Shown: positions 7,944 to 15,826 of the stretch, piece after piece | Numbering within the stretch: position 1 is the stretch's first letter | Layout of the letters: each line of letters starts with the position of its first letter | From: Cupriavidus pampae | GTDB taxonomy: Bacteria > Pseudomonadota > Gammaproteobacteria > Burkholderiales > Burkholderiaceae | Length of the DNA: 64,000 nt | NCBI RefSeq assembly: GCF_914271485.1 | Contig: NZ_CAJZAG010000003.1 | Span: 640,318-704,317 of the forward strand | Direction: 5' to 3' | Made by a program: the position numbers and the translations under genes | The notes under the pieces: model-generated | Told to the model about the DNA's origin: nothing | The model's input: only the letters and a program-made list of their open reading frames with translations | The model's database searches: none

Positions 7944-9482
7944 ATGAGTCTGGCCGTATTGCGCAGCCGCGCGCTGACGGGCATCGACGCGCCGCCCGTA
8001 TCGGTGGAGATCCACCTGGCCAATGGCCTGCCCGCGTTCAATATCGTCGGGCTTGCGGACACGGAAGTCCGGGAGGCGCGCGAGCGCGTGCGGGCCGCGC
8101 TGCTGCACGGCGCGTTCGACTTTCCGAACCGGCGCATCACCGTCAACCTCGCCCCGGCCGACCTGCCGAAGGAGTCGGGCCGCTTCGACCTTGCCATCGC
8201 CGTCGGCATCCTCGCCGCTAGCGGGCAATTGCCGGGCGACCGACTCGACGATTGCGAGTTCGTGGGTGAACTGTCACTGTCGGGCGAGCTGCGCCCGGTG
8301 CGCGGAGCGCTCGCGATGGCGATGGGGCTCGCGCAGGACAACGCCATGCGCGCGCAGATCGACGCAGCGCCGCGCGCGTTCGTGGTACCGGCAGGCAATG
8401 GTTCCGAGGCCGCACTGATCGACGGCCTGCGCGTATTGCCGGCCGCCACGCTGGCGGAGGTCTGCGCGCATCTGACCGGCAAGCCCGAGCAGCAGCTGGG
8501 CACCGCGCGCGCGCCTTCGCTCGACACGAGCCCTGTTACGGCGCTCGACATGAAAGACGTGCGCGGGCAGCTGCAGGCGCGGCGCGCGATGGAGATCGCG
8601 GCAGCCGGGCAGCACTCGGCGTTGCTCGTCGGGCCACCGGGGACGGGCAAGTCGATGATTGCGCAGCGCTTTGCCGGGCTGTTGCCGCCGATGACGCAGG
8701 CGGAAGCGCTCGAAGCCGCGGCGGTGTTGAGCCTGACGACGGTTGGGTTCCAGCCGTCGCTATGGGGGCGCCGGCCGTTCCGCGCGCCGCATCACACGGC
8801 GTCCGCGGCGGCGATGGTGGGTGGCGGCGGCAATCCGCGGCCCGGCGAGATCTCGCTCGCGCATCACGGCGTGCTGTTCCTGGACGAGTTGCCCGAGTTT
8901 GAACGACGCGTGCTGGAGGTTCTGCGCGAGCCGCTCGAGACCGGGCACATCACAATCTCGCGCGCCGCCGCTCACGCCGACTTTCCGGCGCGCTTCCAGT
9001 TCATCGCGGCCATGAACCCGTGCCCGTGCGGGTACCTCGGCCACCCTACGCGACCGTGCCGTTGCACGCCGGATCAGATCCGGCGCTACCAGTCGCGCGT
9101 GTCGGGGCCGCTGTTGGACCGTATCGACCTGCAGATCGAGCTGCCGGCGCAGAGTCACGAAGAAATGCTCGATGGGCCCGCCGGCGAGGCCAGCGACGTG
9201 GTGCGCGCGCGGGTCATTGCCGCGCGTGAGCGGCAGCTCGCGCGTCAGGACAAACCCAATGGCGATCTTGGTGGCCGCGAGATCGACACGCTGTGTCCGC
9301 TCGACGACGCCGCTTGCGCGCTGCTGCGCGGCGCGATGCACAAGCTGGCATGGTCGGCCCGCGCGTATTTCCGCGTGCTGAAGGTGGCGCGCACGATCGC
9401 CGACCTCGACGGCACGGAAACGCTGGCGGTGCGCCACGTGGCCGAGGCCATCCAGTATCGCCGCGCGTTGCGGGGCGGCTAG
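7944..9482 (+). CDS. comM: YifB/ComM family Mg-chelatase-like AAA+ ATPase
   Basis: ComM is a hexameric helicase that promotes branch migration during natural transformation. The 512-residue protein begins MSLAVLRSRALTGIDAPPV, with the family's N-terminal fold (LPAFNIVGLADTEVREARERVRAAL). The Walker A motif GPPGTGKSM lies near residue 233 and the Walker B-like LFLDELPEF follows. The Mg-chelatase C-terminal domain holds a probable zinc segment, CPCGYLGHPTRPCRC. Length and domain order match the family. It is a single gene; it implies conserved competence machinery but does not prove competence. Confidence 0.93.
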   Translation: MSLAVLRSRALTGIDAPPVSVEIHLANGLPAFNIVGLADTEVREARERVRAALLHGAFDFPNRRITVNLAPADLPKESGRFDLAIAVGILAASGQLPGDRLDDCEFVGELSLSGELRPVRGALAMAMGLAQDNAMRAQIDAAPRAFVVPAGNGSEAALIDGLRVLPAATLAEVCAHLTGKPEQQLGTARAPSLDTSPVTALDMKDVRGQLQARRAMEIAAAGQHSALLVGPPGTGKSMIAQRFAGLLPPMTQAEALEAAAVLSLTTVGFQPSLWGRRPFRAPHHTASAAAMVGGGGNPRPGEISLAHHGVLFLDELPEFERRVLEVLREPLETGHITISRAAAHADFPARFQFIAAMNPCPCGYLGHPTRPCRCTPDQIRRYQSRVSGPLLDRIDLQIELPAQSHEEMLDGPAGEASDVVRARVIAARERQLARQDKPNGDLGGREIDTLCPLDDAACALLRGAMHKLAWSARAYFRVLKVARTIADLDGTETLAVRHVAEAIQYRRALRGG

Positions 9483-9496
9483 CGTCAGCGTGCGGC

Positions 9497-9628
9497 TCAG
9501 TCGAGCACTGGCGGTTCCACCGGGGGTGGCGGAGGTTCCTCGATGGGCGGGAGATCCGGCGGGTGGCCCGGCGGCGGCGGGGCTTCCGGTGGGGGTTCCC
9601 GGTGGGCGTGGAGGGGAAATGCCTGGCG
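9497..9628 (-). CDS. Possible small proline-rich protein
   Basis: On the minus strand a short frame starting MRQAFPLHAHREPPPE and ending PPPVEPPVLD would encode about 43 residues, more than a third of them proline. It lies convergent with comM and has an A/G-rich stretch upstream of the ATG. Nothing in it matches a family I recognise. GC-rich DNA readily produces proline runs by chance (CCN/GGN codons), so this is a tentative call. Confidence 0.3.
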   Translation of the reverse strand, partial: RQAFPLHAHREPPPEAPPPPGHPPDLPPIEEPPPPPVEPPVLD

Positions 9629-9734
9629 CATGGGCGCTCCTGCGGTTGGATACTGCAGTGGATGCTTCCCATTGAAGCAAACCGGAGCAGCGTTCGCCAC
9701 CCGCGGTTTGCTTGCGCGCCTCAGATGTCCAGGG

Positions 9735-10379
9735 TCAAGCGTGATGTCGTCGCACGAAGAACAGCGCGGTCCCCACGGCCATCAACACGCTGCCGAAGAA
9801 GCGGTTCTGCCAGCGCAGCGCGCGCGCGTTGCGAAACAGGCCCTGCATGCGCGAGGCAAGCAGCGCGTAGCCGTGCATCACGGTCACGTCGACCGCGCAC
9901 ATCGTCAGCGCGAGAATCGCCAGTTGTGCCGCGAGTGGGTGCGTGGTGTCGATAAACTGCGGCAGCACGGCGACCATGAACACGATGCCCTTTGGGTTGG
10001 TCGCGTTGGTCAGCACGCCCGTGGCGAACCGGCGCTGACGGCTCATGGTCGGCACGCGCGCCGGGGCCGCGCTGCCGCCATCCCCATCCGCCGCCACGCG
10101 TGCGCGCCATTGCTGAATGCCGAGGTAGATCAGGTACAGCGCGCCGACCGTCTTGACCGCCACGAACGCGGTTTCCGAGGCCAGCAGCAACGCGCCGAGG
10201 CCGCCGCCCGCGATCAGCAGCACCATGACCAGCCCGACCTGCAGCCCCAGAATCGTGGTGGTCGCGCGACGTACGCCGTATGACAGGCCGTGGCTCATCG
10301 ACAGCACCGCGCCCGATCCCGGTGACACCGCGATGACCCAGCATGCCGCGAAATAGGCGACCCAGACTTCCCAACGCAT
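9735..10379 (-). CDS. LysE/RhtB family amino-acid exporter
   Basis: This is a 214-residue inner-membrane protein starting MRWEVWVAYFAACWVIAVSPGSGAVLSMSHGLSYG, the RhtB/LysE N-terminal signature (SPGPG-like motif, here SPGSG). About six hydrophobic segments follow, including LVMVLLIAGGGLGALLLA and VKTVGALYLIYLG. The family exports amino acids or related small metabolites using the proton gradient. Substrate cannot be told from sequence. It is 19 bp downstream of a lipoprotein gene on the same strand. Confidence 0.9.
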   Translation of the reverse strand: MRWEVWVAYFAACWVIAVSPGSGAVLSMSHGLSYGVRRATTTILGLQVGLVMVLLIAGGGLGALLLASETAFVAVKTVGALYLIYLGIQQWRARVAADGDGGSAAPARVPTMSRQRRFATGVLTNATNPKGIVFMVAVLPQFIDTTHPLAAQLAILALTMCAVDVTVMHGYALLASRMQGLFRNARALRWQNRFFGSVLMAVGTALFFVRRHHA

Positions 10380-10398
10380 TCTCTTCTCTCCCTTCGTT

Positions 10399-10959
10399 TC
10401 AATACGGATGAAAGCCGGTCAGGAACTGCTCGACCTGCTCGGCCTGACGTTGATCGCGCGCGGCGTCGCCGGCCTCGAGCACCACCGCCTGATATACGTG
10501 CCGGCCCGATGCCACGAGCCGCGCGGTGAGCCGTCGCGGTGACTGATCCTGCGGCGAGATGCCGGACACCTGCACCTCCACCGCATCGAGCGCCAGCGCC
10601 GGCTGCACCGCGGTCATGACCTTGACCGCGCGCGTCTGCGGCGGGTTGTCGGTGTGCGCACCCAGGTTCGCCGTCAGCCCCGCCTGCATCGATGCGAGTG
10701 CCTGCTGGCGCAGCGCGGGATCGTCCTCGGGCAGCGTGACCACGCCCACCGCGAACAGCGTGTCGTCGATGCGCGCGGCCTCCATGGTCATTGGCAGCTT
10801 GCGGCCCGCAACCGCCACCTCGCGCGCGGCGCGCGTGGGCTTGGCGGGATAGAGCGCAGCATAGCCGCCCTCGCTCGAGACGGTGGTGCGCCAGTCGTAG
10901 CGCGGCGAACAGGCCGCCAGCGCGCCGGCAAACAAGATCAACAGCAGGAGTCGTGACAT
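10399..10959 (-). CDS. Putative lipoprotein
   Basis: The 186-residue product starts MSRLLLLILFAGALAAC, a signal peptide with a clean lipobox (LAAC, lipidated Cys17). The rest is a soluble domain with YDWRTTVSSEGGYAALYPAKP after the lipobox and a VEQFLTGFHPY end. The pattern (a Tyr-Pro-containing start, about 170 residues) resembles small envelope proteins annotated only as hypothetical. The frame is open to 11139, but the lipobox sets the start at 10959. It is probably cotranscribed with the LysE exporter downstream; its role is unknown. Confidence 0.8.
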   Translation of the reverse strand: MSRLLLLILFAGALAACSPRYDWRTTVSSEGGYAALYPAKPTRAAREVAVAGRKLPMTMEAARIDDTLFAVGVVTLPEDDPALRQQALASMQAGLTANLGAHTDNPPQTRAVKVMTAVQPALALDAVEVQVSGISPQDQSPRRLTARLVASGRHVYQAVVLEAGDAARDQRQAEQVEQFLTGFHPY

Positions 10960-11057
10960 GCGTGGGCGTGGTGGGGGACGGCCGGAACGTGCGACAACCA
11001 ACGACATTCGCCGGCGCAAATCGCTATTATCCGGGAAAGCCTTGTTCAGGTGACACC

Positions 11058-11549
11058 ATGTCCGCCCTCCCCCGCTCCTTGCCATCGTTTCTACTGCCCG
11101 CCGTTGCCGCGCTGCTGATCGCCGTGGCAGGCCCGGCATCGGCCGCCACTGCGGATCATCTGCCGTGGATGACCGACCTGCCCGCGCAGGCAGCCGCCGC
11201 CAGCAAGGCCGGCGAGCCGCTCGTAGTGCTGGTCAGCCTGCCCGGCTGCACTTATTGCGAAGCCGTGCGCCGCAACTATCTGGCGCCGCAGGCGGCTGCG
11301 GGCGAGATTCGCGTGCGCGAGATCGATATGAGCGCGGACACGCCGCTGCGCGATGTGGACGGCACCATGACCACCGCGCGAGCCTGGGCCCGCGCGCGCA
11401 ATATCAGCGCGGCGCCGACAGTGCTGTTCCTCGACCCGCGCGGACGCAACGCCGCCGCGCCGCTGCGCGGCATGCAGCCGGACTTCTACGGCGCCTATTT
11501 CGAGCAGGCGCTCGATGCGGCACGCGAGAAGGTGGCCGTCGCGCGCTGA
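11058..11549 (+). CDS. Periplasmic thioredoxin-fold protein (CxxC)
   Basis: This 163-residue protein has a signal peptide (MSALPRSLPSFLLPAVAALLI, cleavage near ASAAT) and a thioredoxin-like core. VVLVSLPGCTYCEAVRRNYL holds the redox pair CTYC and APTVLFLDPRG the cis-proline loop. It likely acts on disulfides in the periplasm. It is divergent from the lipoprotein gene and 128 bp before another exported thioredoxin-like protein, suggesting a shared redox function. The CTYC active site is typical of SoxW/DsbE-like proteins, but no specific partner is visible. Confidence 0.85.
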   Translation: MSALPRSLPSFLLPAVAALLIAVAGPASAATADHLPWMTDLPAQAAAASKAGEPLVVLVSLPGCTYCEAVRRNYLAPQAAAGEIRVREIDMSADTPLRDVDGTMTTARAWARARNISAAPTVLFLDPRGRNAAAPLRGMQPDFYGAYFEQALDAAREKVAVAR

Positions 11550-11677
11550 TCGCCGCACCTGCGGCCGAATGACGCAGCCCTGCCGCCAATCAGCACGCCG
11601 GCCAACGACATCGCGCGCGCGGCAGTAGAATAGACGCCACTCCGGGCCCCCACCCCGTCCATCCAACGGACCGCATC

Positions 11678-12202
11678 ATGTCGACCTCCGCTTCTTCCGG
11701 CAGCAAACGCCTGCCCATCGCCATCGCCGCCCTCGTCATCGTGGCCGTGCTTGGCTGGTTTGGTTTCCGCGCGCTGTCCCCGGCTTCGGCCGCCCCGGCT
11801 GCCACGTTCACGCTGCTGTCCGGCGAAAAGGTCAGCACCGCCGAGCTCAAGGGCAAGGTCTATATCCTCAATTTCTGGGCCACGAGCTGCACCACGTGCG
11901 TGAAGGAAATGCCGGACATGGTCCGCACGTATCAGCAGTTCAAGGACAAGGGGCTCGAATTCGTCGCGGTAGCGATGAACTACGATCCGCCGATGTACGT
12001 GATGAACTACGCCAAGACGCGCGAACTGCCGTTCAAGGTGGCGATGGACTCCGATGGCGCCGCCGCCAAGGCGTTCGGCAATGTGCAGCTGACGCCGACC
12101 ACGTTCGTCGTGGACAAGAACGGCAAGATCCTCAAGCGCTACGTGGGCGAGCCCGAGTGGGATGCGCTGCACAAGCTGCTGGAGGACGCGCTGGCAACGT
12201 AA
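11678..12202 (+). CDS. TlpA/ResA-like thiol-disulfide oxidoreductase, membrane-anchored
   Basis: The 174-residue product has an uncleaved-looking N-terminal membrane segment (LPIAIAALVIVAVLGWFGF). A redoxin domain follows: YILNFWATSCTTCVKEMPDM with active-site CTTC, then TPTTFVVDKNGKIL. Such proteins reduce apocytochrome c or other periplasmic thiols. Neighbour 11058-11549 is another thioredoxin-fold protein. A terminator follows directly. Confidence 0.9.
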   Translation: MSTSASSGSKRLPIAIAALVIVAVLGWFGFRALSPASAAPAATFTLLSGEKVSTAELKGKVYILNFWATSCTTCVKEMPDMVRTYQQFKDKGLEFVAVAMNYDPPMYVMNYAKTRELPFKVAMDSDGAAAKAFGNVQLTPTTFVVDKNGKILKRYVGEPEWDALHKLLEDALAT

Positions 12203-12226
12203 GCTAAGCGCCCTCGCCGGTTGCAG

Positions 12227-12251
12227 AAAGGTGCCGCAAGGCACCTTTTTT
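12227..12251 (+). terminator. Rho-independent terminator
   Basis: Stem AAAGGTGCC / GGCACCTTT with loop GCAA, followed by a T-run; it ends the TlpA-like transcript. Confidence 0.9.
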
Positions 12252-12306
12252 GTTGCGCGCGATGTTGTGATGCGACCACCCCCGCGCAGGTTCGGGGCGT
12301 CGCGCC

Positions 12307-12334
12307 TTGCCTCCGCAGGCTGTATGGATATACA
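12307..12334 (+). promoter_or_regulatory. Sigma-70 promoter of the helicase gene
   Basis: TTGCCT (12307-12312), a 16-bp spacer, TATACA (12329-12334). The -10 hexamer sits inside the LexA box. Confidence 0.65.
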
Positions 12335-12335
12335 G
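12320..12335 (+). promoter_or_regulatory. LexA (SOS) box
   Basis: CTGT-ATGGATAT-ACAG, an exact match to the CTGT-N8-ACAG LexA consensus, overlapping the -10 of the promoter about 33 bp upstream of the helicase start. Confidence 0.85.
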
Positions 12336-12367
12336 TGGGCGCCAGCTTTCTCTCCGCCGCCCCTCCC

Positions 12368-14464
12368 GTGTCCATTGAACTTGCCCCCGACGTCACTTCA
12401 TCAGTGTCGCCTGACGATCCGCCCGCCTATCTGGCCAAGCTCAACCCCGAGCAGCGCGCGGCCGTGGAACACGCGGGCGATGCGCCGCTGCTGATCATCG
12501 CCGGCGCGGGCTCGGGCAAGACCAACACGCTCGCCCATCGCGTCGCGCATCTGGTGCTGGGCGGCACCGATCCGCGCCGCATCCTGCTGCTGACATTCTC
12601 GCGTCGCGCCGCCGCCGAAATGGGCCGGCGTGTCGAACGCATCGTCGATCAGGCGCTCGGCACGCAGACCGGTGCAGGCCGCGCGGCCTTGCAATGGTCA
12701 GGCACGTTCCACGCGCTCGGCGCGCGACTGCTGCGCGAGTATGCGGAGACGCTGGGCCTGGCGCCGACGTTCACGATCAGCGATCGCGGCGACTCGGCCG
12801 ACCTGATGCACGTAGTGCGGCACGACCTCGGCTTGTCGGAGCAGACCTCGCGCTTTCCGCGCAAGGAGACCTGCCTCGCGATCTATTCGCGCGTGGTCAA
12901 TACGCAGTTGCCACTCGAGGTCGTGCTGAAGACGCAATTCCCGCGCTACACGATGTGGGCCGAGGCGCTCAATGGTCTGTTCGCGGGCTACGTGGAAGCC
13001 AAGCAGAAGCAGCAGGTGCTCGATTACGACGACCTGCTGCTGTACTGGGCGCAGGCGATGCAGGAGCCGGCCATCGCGCAGGATATGGGCGCGCGCTTCG
13101 ACCATGTGCTGGTCGACGAGTATCAGGACACCAATGCCTTGCAGGCGTCGATCCTGCTCGCGCTCAAACCCGATGGGCGTGGCCTGACCGTCGTGGGCGA
13201 CGACGCGCAGTCGATCTACGCGTTTCGCGGTGCCACGGTGCGCAACATCCTCGACTTCCCGTCGCACTTTACGCCGGCCGCGCATCAGGTCACGCTCTCG
13301 CAGAACTATCGCTCGACGCAGCCGATCCTGCGCGCCGCCAACGCGGTCATCGGTCTCGCGGCGGAGCGCTTTACCAAGGACCTGTGGTCCGAGCGCGAAT
13401 CCGCGGAAAAGCCCGGCGTGGTGGTGGTCAACGACGAGGCCGATCAGGCGCGCTTTGTGGTCGAGCAGGTGCTTGCGCGGCGCGAGGCGGGACTCTCGCT
13501 GATGTCGCAAGCCGTGCTGTTTCGCGCGGCCGATCACAGCGCGCAGGTCGAGATCGAACTCGCGCGCCGCAATATCCCGTTCGTGAAGTTCGGCGGGTTG
13601 AAGTTCCTCGAATCCACACACGTCAAGGACGTGATGGCCGTGCTGCGCTGGTTCGAGAATCCGCGCGATCGCATGGCGGGATTTCGCACGCTGCAGTTAT
13701 TGCCGGGCGTCGGGCCCAAGACCGCCGGGCGCGTGCTCGATGGCCTCGATGGCGCGATGGCCCCCCTGGATGCGCTGTCGGCGTTCGAGCCACCACCGGC
13801 CGCCGCGCCCGCATGGACCGAGCTGCTGGCGCTTGCCGATGCGCTGATGGCGCCGACAACCGCATGGCCCTCCGCGTTCGAGCAGGTGATTGCGTGGTAC
13901 GGGCCGCATCTCGAGCGATTGCACGACGATGCGGCCGCGCGGCAGGCCGACCTGCAACAACTCGAACGCATCGCCGCCACCTATGCCTCGCGCGAACGCT
14001 TTCTGACCGAGCTGACGCTAGACCCGCCCAGCGCGTCGAGCGACGAATCGGGCGTGCCGTCGCGCGACGAGGACTATCTGATCCTGTCGACGATCCATTC
14101 GGCCAAGGGGCAGGAGTGGAAGGCCGTGTACGTGCTCAATGCGGTGGATGGGTGCATGCCCTCCGATCTCGCGACCGGTACGACCGAGGAGATCGAGGAA
14201 GAACGACGACTGATGTATGTGGCGATGACGCGGGCCAAAGATCATCTCGATGTGATCGTGCCGCAGCGCTTCTACGTGCATCAGCAGGTCGGCTTCGGCG
14301 ACAAGCATGTGTACGCGTCGCGCACTCGCTTTCTGCCGAACCGCGTGATGACAAATTTCTACAGCCGCTCGTGGCCGCCGCCGCCGATGCCGGGCGAGGC
14401 ACCCGCGAAGGCGCCGCTGCCGAAGATGGATCTGGCGGGGCGTATGCGCGGGATGTGGAAATAG
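12368..14464 (+). CDS. UvrD/Rep-family ATP-dependent DNA helicase, SOS-controlled
   Basis: This is a superfamily 1A 3'-5' DNA helicase. From a GTG start (12368) the product is 698 residues. It has Walker A AGAGSGKTNTLAHRVAHL, motif II VDEYQDTNALQ, motif III VGDDAQSIYAFRGA, motif IV LSQNYRSTQPILR and motif VI RRLMYVAMTRAKDHL. A frame extending to 12221 runs through the terminator and LexA box, so the later start is preferred. The LexA box implies induction by DNA damage. Domain order matches UvrD/PcrA, but the length and a C-terminus ending in a Pro-rich segment mark it as a paralogue rather than UvrD itself. Confidence 0.9.
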   Translation: MSIELAPDVTSSVSPDDPPAYLAKLNPEQRAAVEHAGDAPLLIIAGAGSGKTNTLAHRVAHLVLGGTDPRRILLLTFSRRAAAEMGRRVERIVDQALGTQTGAGRAALQWSGTFHALGARLLREYAETLGLAPTFTISDRGDSADLMHVVRHDLGLSEQTSRFPRKETCLAIYSRVVNTQLPLEVVLKTQFPRYTMWAEALNGLFAGYVEAKQKQQVLDYDDLLLYWAQAMQEPAIAQDMGARFDHVLVDEYQDTNALQASILLALKPDGRGLTVVGDDAQSIYAFRGATVRNILDFPSHFTPAAHQVTLSQNYRSTQPILRAANAVIGLAAERFTKDLWSERESAEKPGVVVVNDEADQARFVVEQVLARREAGLSLMSQAVLFRAADHSAQVEIELARRNIPFVKFGGLKFLESTHVKDVMAVLRWFENPRDRMAGFRTLQLLPGVGPKTAGRVLDGLDGAMAPLDALSAFEPPPAAAPAWTELLALADALMAPTTAWPSAFEQVIAWYGPHLERLHDDAAARQADLQQLERIAATYASRERFLTELTLDPPSASSDESGVPSRDEDYLILSTIHSAKGQEWKAVYVLNAVDGCMPSDLATGTTEEIEEERRLMYVAMTRAKDHLDVIVPQRFYVHQQVGFGDKHVYASRTRFLPNRVMTNFYSRSWPPPPMPGEAPAKAPLPKMDLAGRMRGMWK

Positions 14465-14477
14465 TCCCGCGCGGTCT

Positions 14478-15809
14478 TCAAAGGCCGTAGCGCTTGATCT
14501 TGTCGTAGAGCGTGGCCTTGCCGACCTGCAGCAGATCGGCGGCCTGGCTGACCGCGCCGCCGGTGCGCGCAAGCACATCGGCGATGACCGCGCGTTCGTA
14601 GTGCTCCATACGCTCGCGCAGCGGCTGCGAGTCGGGCTGCAGATCATCATGCGCATCCGCCCTGCCGTGATTGCCTTCGGGCACACCCAGCACAAAGCGA
14701 TCGGCCGCATTGCGCAGCTCGCGGACGTTACCGGGCCACGGGCGCTGCATCAGCGCCTGCCGCTGCATCTCCGACAGGATCGGCGCGGGCCGTTGGTAGC
14801 GCACCGCGGCCACCAGCATGAAGTGTTCGAACAACGGCACGATGTCCTCGCGCCGGTCGCGCAGCGGCGGCAGCGGAATCGTGACGACGTTGAGCCGGTA
14901 ATAGAGGTCTTGCCGAAACAACCCCTGCTCGACCAGCGCCTCCATATCGCCCTTGGCCGCCGCGACGATGCGCACATCGATGCGAATCGATGCATTGGAG
15001 CCGAGCCGTTCCAGCGTGCCTTCCTGCAGCACACGCAGCAGCTTTACCTGCAGCGCCAGCGGCATGCTCTCGATCTCGTCAAGAAACAGCGTGCCGCCCG
15101 ACGCATGCTCGAGCTTGCCGACGCGGCGCTTGCCCGCGCCGGTGAACGCGCCGGCCTCGTGGCCAAACATCTCGCTCTCGAAGATCGACTCCGGCACCGC
15201 GCCGCAATTGAGCGCGATAAACGGCGCATCGCGGCGCGTGGACAGCGCGTGCAGGCTGCGCGCGGCGAGCTCCTTGCCGGTGCCGGTCTCCCCATTGATC
15301 ATGACGGGCACATCGGTGGCGGCAACGTTGGCGATAAGCGCGCGCACCTGATCGATGGCCGGCGAACGGCCAATGATGCGCGTGCCCGCCGCAGGCCCGG
15401 CCAGTTCGCGCCGCAGCGCGACGTTCTCGAGCTCCAGCGCGCGGCGTTCGAGCGCGCGCCGCACGGTATCGGTCAGGCGGTCGGCACCGAATGGCTTCTC
15501 GATGAAATCGTAGGCACCTTCGCGCATCGCCTGCACGGCCATCGTGATATCGCCGTGGCCCGTGACCAGAATCACGGGCACGCCCGGCGCCACGTTGCGG
15601 CAATGATGAAGCAGGTCCAGCCCACTCGCGCCAGAGAGGCGCACGTCGGTGACCAGCACGCCGGGAAAATCCGGCGCGAGGTGCGGCATCGCCGCTTCCG
15701 CGGATGGCAGCGCCAGCACGGAGAACCCGGCCAGTTCGAGGCTCTGCGCGGTGGCCTGGCGCACCAGCGGCTCATCCTCGACGAACAACACCTTCAGACC
15801 GTCTTGCAT
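14478..15809 (-). CDS. dctD: Sigma-54-dependent response regulator DctD
   Basis: DctD, phosphorylated by DctB, activates sigma-54 transcription of dctA. The 443-residue protein has a receiver domain with phospho-acceptor Asp55 (LVTDVRLSG). Its AAA+ domain has Walker A GETGTGKE, the sigma-54 contact loop GAFTGA and the arginine-finger region WPGNVRELRNA. A Fis-type helix-turn-helix (AVSQAADLLQVGKATLYDKIKRYGL) ends the protein. It starts 17 bp after dctB and is the last gene of dctA-dctB-dctD. The assignment over other NtrC-like regulators rests on family resemblance plus the adjacent dctA with a sigma-54 promoter. Confidence 0.92.
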   Translation of the reverse strand: MQDGLKVLFVEDEPLVRQATAQSLELAGFSVLALPSAEAAMPHLAPDFPGVLVTDVRLSGASGLDLLHHCRNVAPGVPVILVTGHGDITMAVQAMREGAYDFIEKPFGADRLTDTVRRALERRALELENVALRRELAGPAAGTRIIGRSPAIDQVRALIANVAATDVPVMINGETGTGKELAARSLHALSTRRDAPFIALNCGAVPESIFESEMFGHEAGAFTGAGKRRVGKLEHASGGTLFLDEIESMPLALQVKLLRVLQEGTLERLGSNASIRIDVRIVAAAKGDMEALVEQGLFRQDLYYRLNVVTIPLPPLRDRREDIVPLFEHFMLVAAVRYQRPAPILSEMQRQALMQRPWPGNVRELRNAADRFVLGVPEGNHGRADAHDDLQPDSQPLRERMEHYERAVIADVLARTGGAVSQAADLLQVGKATLYDKIKRYGL

Positions 15810-15826
15810 GTCAGTACCCCTGCTCT

